From UBA11612 sp963976395 (GTDB lineage: Bacteria > Pseudomonadota > Alphaproteobacteria > Rhodospirillales > Rhodospirillaceae), in the NCBI GenBank assembly GCA_963976395.1, contig CAXBLG010000032.1, positions 1-32,745 of the forward strand: DNA of 32,745 nucleotides, given 5' to 3'. This document shows, piece by piece, positions 26,356 through 32,745 of the stretch. Position 1 is the first letter of the stretch; each line of letters begins with the position of its first letter. A program made the translations under genes and the position numbers. The notes under the pieces were generated by a model. That model searched no databases. It was given only the letters and a program-made list of their open reading frames with translations, and had not been told where the DNA came from.

Positions 26356-27369
26356 ATGACTCGGGCAATGACCGACACTCGCAGCTTAGCATCTCAACAC
26401 ACTATTTTGGTCCCCGAAGACTCCGCGGGGATACGCCTTGATAAGTGGCTTGCCACGGCCCTTTCGGAAACGTCACGGTCTCGGCTTCGGATGTTAATTG
26501 AGCAAGGTGCAGTTACGATCGCAAATGTTCCCCAGCTTGACCCCGCCTACCGCGTCAAAGCCGGCCAAACTCTTACCGTTCACTTTCCCGAACCTGACGC
26601 GGCCTTGCCTGTTCCTCAACACATGGATCTCGACATCGTATTTGAAGATGACAGCCTAGTGGTGATCAATAAACCGCCAGGGCTGGTCGTGCATCCCGCC
26701 CCCGGCAATCCTGACAAAACACTGGTCAATGCTCTTCTCGCACATTGCGGGGACAGCTTACAGGGAATCGGAGGCGTACGCCGGCCGGGCATCGTTCACC
26801 GCATTGATAAAGATACAAGCGGCTTGCTGGTCGCCGCCAAAACGGAGAAGGCCCACGCCGGCCTCGCCGCCCAATTTGCCGCGCACGATATAGATAGATC
26901 ATATGACGCCTTTGTCTGGGGCAGACCTCAGCCCTCAAAAGGAAAAATCACGGGCGCGATTGGTCGTAGTCCTCACAATCGAAAAAAAATGGCCATCGTC
27001 ACACGCGGCGGCAAAACAGCCGAAACGTTATATGCGACGGCGTCAACTTTTGGGGCTGTTGCGGCACACGTTCGTTGCACTCTAACGACCGGTCGTACAC
27101 ATCAGATTCGTGTTCATATGACGAGTATCGGCCATCCGCTCATCGGTGATTCGACATACGGCAGCGCACGAACGAAATTACTGCGCGATGTTACGCCTGC
27201 GGGAGGCGCTTCTATAAAGTCCTTTTCACGCCAGGCTCTACACGCCGCCATATTGGGATTTCAGCACCCCACTACCGGCAAAACACTCAGTTTTGAATGC
27301 CCCCTGCCCGAGGATATGCAATCACTAAGGATTACTCTCGCCAACGAAACGAAAAAGCGGCGGGACTAA
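26356..27369 (+). CDS. rluD: 23S rRNA pseudouridine synthase, RluD type
   Basis: Isomerises uridines in 23S rRNA helix 69 (family role). The 337-residue product has an N-terminal S4 RNA-binding domain (about 20-75; GIRLDKWLATALSETSRSRL). The RluA-family catalytic domain follows, with GIVHRIDKDTSGLLVAAK (catalytic Asp151) and the TGRTHQIRVHM motif. ATG 26356 or the ATG four codons later can be the start. It overlaps the end of the convergent small membrane protein gene by four bases. Confidence 0.9.
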   Translation: MTRAMTDTRSLASQHTILVPEDSAGIRLDKWLATALSETSRSRLRMLIEQGAVTIANVPQLDPAYRVKAGQTLTVHFPEPDAALPVPQHMDLDIVFEDDSLVVINKPPGLVVHPAPGNPDKTLVNALLAHCGDSLQGIGGVRRPGIVHRIDKDTSGLLVAAKTEKAHAGLAAQFAAHDIDRSYDAFVWGRPQPSKGKITGAIGRSPHNRKKMAIVTRGGKTAETLYATASTFGAVAAHVRCTLTTGRTHQIRVHMTSIGHPLIGDSTYGSARTKLLRDVTPAGGASIKSFSRQALHAAILGFQHPTTGKTLSFECPLPEDMQSLRITLANETKKRRD

Positions 27370-27827
27370 GAGTGTCCACCGCCGTCTGACGACGACGGCT
27401 CGTAAACGGACTCAACATCCGGGCCCCACTTCTGAACCAGTTCCCGCTGCTGTCCTCTCAAAGCCGTGATGCGATGCCCCGCTGTCATCGCCATAAATGT
27501 GCTGACCACCGATGGTGTCGTTGAATATATCGCCCATCCGAATAACGCCGCACCATAGAACACCATCCAGGCGAATACATTGGTGATGATGTCGACCGCG
27601 CCTTCCATCGTATGCCCACCAAACCAAAGGTCAGCCAAATAGGGCGCGGCGCCCGCTAAATTCATAACGCCGACCGTGATGCCGCCGTAATAGCCTTTCC
27701 CACGCTCCATGATAAACGCGACGCCTGTAGGGATAAGAGCTACAGCCAAAACAATGATCGTCGGCACAATCATCAAGCCCAACGGAACCGCGATAACTAA
27801 ATAGAGAAAAATTTTGCCCTTTTTCAT
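27366..27827 (-). CDS. Small membrane protein, partner of the kinase-like protein
   Basis: Not recognised as a named family. The 153-residue product starts MKKGK, has a long hydrophobic region at about 6-40 (perhaps a hairpin), weaker ones near 46-68, and a helix at about 84-101. It ends in a hydrophilic tail (RGQQRELVQKWGPDVES and a Ser/Gly-rich end). Its start is 10 bases after the stop of the kinase-like gene, so the two are very likely co-transcribed and may work together at the membrane. Confidence 0.75.
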   Translation of the reverse strand: MKKGKIFLYLVIAVPLGLMIVPTIIVLAVALIPTGVAFIMERGKGYYGGITVGVMNLAGAAPYLADLWFGGHTMEGAVDIITNVFAWMVFYGAALFGWAIYSTTPSVVSTFMAMTAGHRITALRGQQRELVQKWGPDVESVYEPSSSDGGGHS

Positions 27828-27837
27828 GTTCGGCTTT

Positions 27838-29964
27838 CTATAGAATCTTGCCGAGAAGCGTAACGAGAATCGTAAACATCAAAATAATTGTCGCGCCCAC
27901 CGCGCCGGTTTGCCGGGCAAATTTTACTGCTGACTCTTGTCGGTCTACTTGCCCATGTTCGAAATCATAAATCTGCTTTTCCGCCGACGCATATTCCGCC
28001 TTCGCCCACGCAAAGCCCTCCGCGTCCTTTTGGCGCTCCTCAGGGTTGTCGAGAAAGTTGAAAAGTTCCGCAAGATTACCTTTGCGAACAAGGCGTGGAA
28101 TTTCTTTTTCCAGTTCCTTGCGCTTATTTCGATTTTGATAGCTGTTGATCACGGGCCCCATCAAACCACCAACCCAGCTGGCCAAACCGTGAAGAGTTTC
28201 TGGCCCCAATCGCCATTGCACGATTGCCAGAACGCTCAACATGCCTATCGTCGCCCGATCAGGCCGCGCGTCATTCATGGAATCGATTTGCGACCCCGTT
28301 CCTTTGGCATAACGCGCCCGAAGGAACGCGGCCACATGTCTATCCACCGGCCAGATTTTGGTATTTACCGTTTTCGCCGCCGCATCAAGAGCCGAAAGGA
28401 TGCCTTTGACCTCCATGATGTACTGAGACTCGATCAGCGGACTCATGCAATGTTGCCATTCGTTCAATTCATAGAGACACCGCTCAAGGCCGGCGCCTGA
28501 ATTTGGATCTTTCAAGAAATTCTTAAGGTCGCGGAAGACCCCTTCGAATTTCTGTATGTCGGAGTTTGACTCCCCCTGCGCGCTCACCCAATGGCGCCAG
28601 AAATCCCGATTTATAAAGTCGGTGTAGGGCTGTAATTTCTGTTTGCTCATCATCGCCACAGCTAACGCTTGCCCAAAGCCTTCAAGCGTCACACGAAAAT
28701 CCCGAAATCGAATAGGAGCGCGACGATCCATCAGCATCAGCACACGCGTGATAATTATATCATCGGTGTCTGCAGCCTGCTGACCGGATAAAGCGCCTGT
28801 GCTTTTAATGGCTGTCGCGAGTGCATCGGCTAGGTCGTTATCCTCTATGCCTCGCCTAATCCAGACTTCCAGCGCGCCGTCTTTAATAACGCTCATCGCT
28901 TTGTCCCAGTTTTGGTACATGCAATAAGACAAAGGCCGGACTGAATGAAATTCTTGACCTGCAAATCGAATTGGACGCTGCGACTGATTTTCAGCTTTGG
29001 CTTGAATCGGCGTCATCCGCTTGCCGTTCAGCCACAAGTCAATATTTGACGCTTGCCAACGCTGATCCGGATCATCGACCAGCATTCCCCGCAAGCATTC
29101 AATCAGCGAGACAGGGACGCGATCATCTCCGACGAGAGCGCCGTAAGATCCCGTTTGCACTTTGCGACGAAGGATTTCTGCGTCCTCCACCCCGTGCAGG
29201 GGATTGCGACCAAGGGCAAGCATTAGCAAAGACGCACCGAATGCGTACATGTCGTCCGCGTGGGTGCCCGAACCACGGCCAGATGGGAGAGCCATCCCCG
29301 ATTCAATTGGCTCAACAACAACCGGTTGATCATGTCCAGGCACGGTCGTCACACAATCACCCAAAACGATCTTCGTGCGCGCTTCATCCATATAGTAAAG
29401 ATTGTCGGGACGGATCGCGCGGTGAGAAATGCCTTTTTGCGATAGTTCCGCAAGGCCGTCAGCAAGTGGCTTGATCACCGCCCTGGCAAATTGGTGGTCA
29501 GGAATTCGTTTGAAAGATGCCGATAGCGATTCCATCACCCGACCGCCCAGCGGGCGATGATAAATGACAATCACGACCTTTCGGTCGGCCGGTGGCCATT
29601 CCGCAACCCCCCAATCTACGAGATGTAAAACGGCTGGAATCTCCAAGCCCTTCAACAAGCGCATGACGCTGATGCGCGAAGGAATCTCCGGCTTACACAC
29701 AAGGGCGTACAGAGGCAGTCCTTCTTGCTTTTTATCCGCCACTTCAAAAGCCAGAGCACACGGCATATCGAGACTGGGTATATGTCGGTCACAAAAAATC
29801 GTGTACCGATCACGAACTATGATGTAGCTGCCGCCAGACGCAGGCGGAGTCGGTGGGGGGGCCGCAACTTTAGGCGCGGTAGCCTGAGGCGTATCCACGG
29901 GTGCAGTCTTAGGCGCGTCTTCTTGCGCCGGTCTGAGGTCCGTAGCCGCTTCGGCCATGGGCAC
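27838..29964 (-). CDS. Membrane-anchored serine/threonine kinase-like protein, probable pseudokinase
   Basis: A 708-residue protein with four parts. Residues 1-45 are Pro/Ala/Thr-rich. A eukaryotic-type kinase fold follows at about 46-312. A helical region of unknown type runs to about 680, and one C-terminal membrane helix (about 686-705) ends the protein. In the kinase part, Lys91 (ALVCK) fits the ATP lysine, Asn188 and Asp203 fit the metal-binding residues, and DDMYAFG and PDQRW fit later subdomains. The HRD motif, however, is HRAIRPDN (Ala183 in place of the catalytic Asp), and DFG is DCV. Activity is therefore doubtful, though ATP binding may remain. The GTG start has AAGGA at 5 bases; an ATG two codons later is also possible. 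Confidence 0.8.
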   Translation of the reverse strand: MPMAEAATDLRPAQEDAPKTAPVDTPQATAPKVAAPPPTPPASGGSYIIVRDRYTIFCDRHIPSLDMPCALAFEVADKKQEGLPLYALVCKPEIPSRISVMRLLKGLEIPAVLHLVDWGVAEWPPADRKVVIVIYHRPLGGRVMESLSASFKRIPDHQFARAVIKPLADGLAELSQKGISHRAIRPDNLYYMDEARTKIVLGDCVTTVPGHDQPVVVEPIESGMALPSGRGSGTHADDMYAFGASLLMLALGRNPLHGVEDAEILRRKVQTGSYGALVGDDRVPVSLIECLRGMLVDDPDQRWQASNIDLWLNGKRMTPIQAKAENQSQRPIRFAGQEFHSVRPLSYCMYQNWDKAMSVIKDGALEVWIRRGIEDNDLADALATAIKSTGALSGQQAADTDDIIITRVLMLMDRRAPIRFRDFRVTLEGFGQALAVAMMSKQKLQPYTDFINRDFWRHWVSAQGESNSDIQKFEGVFRDLKNFLKDPNSGAGLERCLYELNEWQHCMSPLIESQYIMEVKGILSALDAAAKTVNTKIWPVDRHVAAFLRARYAKGTGSQIDSMNDARPDRATIGMLSVLAIVQWRLGPETLHGLASWVGGLMGPVINSYQNRNKRKELEKEIPRLVRKGNLAELFNFLDNPEERQKDAEGFAWAKAEYASAEKQIYDFEHGQVDRQESAVKFARQTGAVGATIILMFTILVTLLGKIL

Positions 29965-30011
29965 AACAGTCCTTAAATCTCGAGCTCGGCCATTCTGCCA
30001 AGCAACGAGCC

Positions 30012-30040
30012 ATTGTAGGAGACAGTTTATTGCAGCACAA
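30012..30040 (-). promoter_or_regulatory. Candidate promoter for the kinase-like/membrane protein pair
   Basis: Minus-strand TTGTGC (30035-30040), 17-base spacer, TACAAT (30012-30017, five of six consensus bases). It lies about 50 bases upstream of the kinase-like gene and downstream of purA, suggesting the pair has its own transcript. Confidence 0.5.
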
Positions 30041-30129
30041 CGCCATTATGGAAGCGTTAACAGGCGCCTCCTGATGGGTCACATCAGCGGAAAGGGCCCC
30101 TGAAAGTAGCTCCAGAACCCCGTGACCAG

Positions 30130-31419
30130 CTAATCTGCGAATGGATCGCGAACAAGAATGGTATCATCCCGTTGCGGACTGGTTGAGAGAAGTGCAACCG
30201 GAGCCTCAATAAGTTCCTCAAGCCTGCGGATATATTTTATGGCATTCGCAGGCAAATCCGCCCAACTCCGGGCCCCTTGGGTGGAACTCTCCCAGCCGGG
30301 CATAGTTTCGAATTTGGGCGTCACCGCCGCCTGATCCGACATTGACGAGGGAAACCGGCCGATTTGCGTGCCATTTAGATCGTAGCTAGTACAAACCTTT
30401 AGTTCTGCCAAAGTGTCCAATACATCCAGCTTTGTTAGTGCAATTCCATTTATGCCGCTGATCTTGATGGCTTGACGCACCATAACCGCATCGAACCATC
30501 CGCAGCGCCTAGCGCGTCCGGTCACAGTTCCGAACTCACGGCCTCTCTCCCCGAGCGTTTGGCCGACCTCGTCGTTGAGCTCTGTCGGAAATGGTCCAGA
30601 TCCAACTCGGGTCGTGTAGGCCTTGGTAATCCCCAAAACGTATCCAACAGCGCTGGGGCCCATACCACTGCCCACGGCTGCCATGCCGGAAACTGTATTG
30701 GACGACGTCACAAAAGGATATGTCCCGTGATCAACATCAAGCATCGCCCCTTGAGCGCCTTCAAACAGAATTCTCCGTCCGGCGTGCCGGGCTTCGGCCA
30801 ACATCTCCCACGCCGGACCGGCGAACGGAAGAATAAGCGGCGCCACATCCTTCAACTGAGCCACAAGAGCAGCGCCATCAGCCTCCTGTTCGCCCAGTCC
30901 TCTGAGCAAGGCATTATGGTGGGCAAGGAGGCGCTCGACTTTAAACAACAAGGTTTGCTCGTCCGCGAGATCGCAGACTCGAATTGCACGGCGCGCGACC
31001 TTATCCTCATAGGCCGGTCCGATCCCTCGCCCGGTAGTTCCGATCTTTGCTGATCCGGCTGCTGTTTCGCGCGCCTGATCTAAATTTTTGTGAAGAGGGA
31101 GAATGAGTGAAGCGTTGTCCGCCAGCTTTAGCACGTCCGGCGTTATAGATACGCCTTGCTTCCCAATACGCGCAATCTCATCGAGCAGGGCCCAAGGATC
31201 AACAACAACACCGTTGCCAATAATCGACGGCTTACCGCGGACAACTCCAGACGGCAACAGGGACAGCTTATAAGTCTCATTACCAATCACCAGCGTATGA
31301 CCAGCATTGTGACCGCCTTGGAAACGCACCACCATGTCAGCGCGCTCGGAAAGCCAGTCAACAATCTTGCCTTTGCCTTCATCGCCCCACTGCGAGCCTA
31401 CGACCGCTACATTCGCCAT
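30130..31419 (-). CDS. purA: Adenylosuccinate synthetase
   Basis: Catalyses GTP-dependent joining of IMP and aspartate, the first step from IMP to AMP. The 429-residue product has QWGDEGKGK at about 10-18 (catalytic Asp13), GGHNAGHT with the catalytic His, GTTGRGIGPAYEDK and the KLDVLD base-specificity region. Length is standard. It follows hisZ with a 21-base gap, so serA-hisZ-purA may be one transcript. Confidence 0.97.
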   Translation of the reverse strand: MANVAVVGSQWGDEGKGKIVDWLSERADMVVRFQGGHNAGHTLVIGNETYKLSLLPSGVVRGKPSIIGNGVVVDPWALLDEIARIGKQGVSITPDVLKLADNASLILPLHKNLDQARETAAGSAKIGTTGRGIGPAYEDKVARRAIRVCDLADEQTLLFKVERLLAHHNALLRGLGEQEADGAALVAQLKDVAPLILPFAGPAWEMLAEARHAGRRILFEGAQGAMLDVDHGTYPFVTSSNTVSGMAAVGSGMGPSAVGYVLGITKAYTTRVGSGPFPTELNDEVGQTLGERGREFGTVTGRARRCGWFDAVMVRQAIKISGINGIALTKLDVLDTLAELKVCTSYDLNGTQIGRFPSSMSDQAAVTPKFETMPGWESSTQGARSWADLPANAIKYIRRLEELIEAPVALLSTSPQRDDTILVRDPFAD

Positions 31420-31440
31420 CTGAAATCGATGTCCTTTGTC

Positions 31441-32586
31441 CTATAGTTCTTTTGGGCTTTCGCCCGCCAGAATATGGCTACACTTCAATCGCTGTGCTTC
31501 TGCCACGTCATTATTAGTTTTGCTAAGGCCTGCGACAACACTCCAGCCCTTGCCCTGCCAGTCAGACACAACAGTCCGAGGTGTTGCGAACGGTACATAC
31601 AATCGCTTCGCCAACACTCTGTTCGGCATAACTCCTAAGAGGGCGTCCACCAACAATGTAGCGCCGGTTGCCGGCTCGTCTCCATCACTGTGCGACAGAG
31701 CGTATCGTCCGCCTCGCCCAAGTTCGCGCTGAGCGCCTTGAGCGAACACCGAGAAAGTCACACCGCAATGATATTCAAAACCACGATTCTCCACAGCATC
31801 AACCGTAAGAGACAAATCGGGTGATGCGATACGCACAGCCTCCGCAACCGCCACCAATCCTTGCCACTGAATCTGAGCTTGTTTCGGCAGCTCAATACCC
31901 GAGAGACGGCTAACGGCATCTGAATACGGACCCGATGCCGCAACCAAGGCGGTTAGAATTTCGCCGGCATCCGCACCCAATGCCTTTATTTCCGCAACAT
32001 CTTTGTGATCCAGCGCCGCGCGCAAAGGGTCGAGGTTTTTTGCGGGAACATTTGCAGCAGAAAGTATAGACGGCACCAAAGTTGGAAGCGCCAAGTCAAT
32101 ACTGACTCCGAGGACGCCTAGTGACGCCAACGCCTCGGCAACTATGACAATCACCTCGGCATCCGCCGCCCCTTCCGGCGCTCCGATCAACTCGATTCCG
32201 GCTTGTGAGAATTGACGCTCGGGTTCCAAATGCGTACCGCGCACTCTCAAGACCTGCCCCGCATACATGATGCGCAGCGGACGCGGGTTTTTCGCTAGTC
32301 TGGTCGCGGCTATACGTGCCACTTGCGTCGTAATGTCAGCGCGAATGCCAAGCGTCCGGTGTGACACCGGGTCAAGCATGCGAAAGATGCGTGCACCCAT
32401 GGCCGTTCCCACGCCCGACAACAGAGTTTCCTCAAACTCCGCCAGAGGTGGTTTTACAAGTTCATATCCATTGGCCTGAAATGTGCGCTTAAGCCTATCG
32501 ACCGCATCTGACTCGAACGCAGCGTCCGGCGGCAGCAGGTCGCGCAGCCCTTCAGGCAACAAAGGTTTGGTGGCTGTCTCAGTCAT
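31441..32586 (-). CDS. hisZ: ATP phosphoribosyltransferase regulatory subunit
   Basis: Catalytically inactive HisRS paralogue that binds the short form of HisG and makes the first step of histidine synthesis feedback-regulated. The 381-residue product shows class II-like elements: PEGLRDLLPPDA at the N-terminus, motif-2-like FRMLDPVSHRTLGIRADITTQ and GRGGRYALSHSDG. It is shorter than HisRS and lacks an anticodon-binding domain, as expected. Its presence implies a short-form HisG elsewhere in the genome. It lies 90 bases after serA. Confidence 0.93.
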   Translation of the reverse strand: MTETATKPLLPEGLRDLLPPDAAFESDAVDRLKRTFQANGYELVKPPLAEFEETLLSGVGTAMGARIFRMLDPVSHRTLGIRADITTQVARIAATRLAKNPRPLRIMYAGQVLRVRGTHLEPERQFSQAGIELIGAPEGAADAEVIVIVAEALASLGVLGVSIDLALPTLVPSILSAANVPAKNLDPLRAALDHKDVAEIKALGADAGEILTALVAASGPYSDAVSRLSGIELPKQAQIQWQGLVAVAEAVRIASPDLSLTVDAVENRGFEYHCGVTFSVFAQGAQRELGRGGRYALSHSDGDEPATGATLLVDALLGVMPNRVLAKRLYVPFATPRTVVSDWQGKGWSVVAGLSKTNNDVAEAQRLKCSHILAGESPKEL

Positions 32587-32676
32587 GAATATCCACTACT
32601 GGTCGCACGGCAAATTTATGCAAACGCGCGGTTATACGCCCCTGCAGACCGGGCAACAAGACTTGGCCGCAATCCG

Positions 32677-32745
32677 TTAAAACGCCAAACTTTGTGCCTG
32701 TTTCACATGGGGCAAGGCTTTCACTTTGCTCAAAAGAGCCTCTGA
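32677..32745 (-). CDS. serA: D-3-phosphoglycerate dehydrogenase, last 22 codons
   Basis: The minus-strand frame entering from the window edge reads SEALLSKVKALPHVKQAQSLAF and then TAA. This fits the extreme C-terminus of the long, ACT-domain form of SerA, which typically ends in an alpha helix, PGV-like turn and a final strand with LxF. The serA-hisZ-purA order, familiar in Alphaproteobacteria, supports it. Only 22 residues are visible, so this is a moderate-confidence call. Confidence 0.7.
   Translation of the reverse strand, partial: SEALLSKVKALPHVKQAQSLAF

Overview
The window reads as a piece of an alphaproteobacterial chromosome. The evidence is the compact nuoA-K cluster, the chain tRNA-Leu / tig / clpP / clpX / lon / hupB / tRNA-Val leading into nuo (an order I associate with Alphaproteobacteria), and a serA-hisZ-purA run with a class II-synthetase-like HisZ. 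A Rhodospirillales-type relative is my best guess; the order-level placement is inference. Nothing points to a plasmid, phage or integrated element, and I saw no CRISPR array, insertion sequence or rRNA.

Layout. Positions 1-9250 (minus strand) hold eleven genes of NADH:ubiquinone oxidoreductase (complex I), nuoA to a truncated nuoK, tightly packed with several stop/start overlaps and a candidate promoter in front of nuoA. Positions 9548-11764 hold a TonB-dependent outer-membrane receptor that interrupts the expected tRNA-Val/nuo junction. Positions 11903-19221 hold tRNA-Val(UAC), hupB, lon, clpX, clpP, tig and tRNA-Leu(UAG), all on the minus strand: a protein-quality-control block. Both lon and clpP have an upstream sequence matching the alphaproteobacterial RpoH (heat-shock sigma) promoter pattern. 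The clpX reading frame is broken about two thirds of the way along.

Positions 19385-22318 hold a bifunctional NAD(P)H-hydrate repair enzyme, divergent from a D-amino-acid dehydrogenase. Positions 22321-24627 hold four small genes I cannot assign. Then follow a histidinol-phosphate-aminotransferase-like protein with an apparent Tat export signal, a stand-alone JAMM metalloprotease, and rluD. Positions 27366-29964 hold a two-gene unit: a small membrane protein and a kinase-fold protein with a C-terminal membrane anchor whose catalytic aspartate is replaced by alanine. The window closes with purA, hisZ and the last 22 codons of serA.

The most notable items are the broken clpX, the two RpoH-type promoters, the membrane-anchored probable pseudokinase with its membrane partner, and the Tat-signal aminotransferase. 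The rest is ordinary core metabolism.
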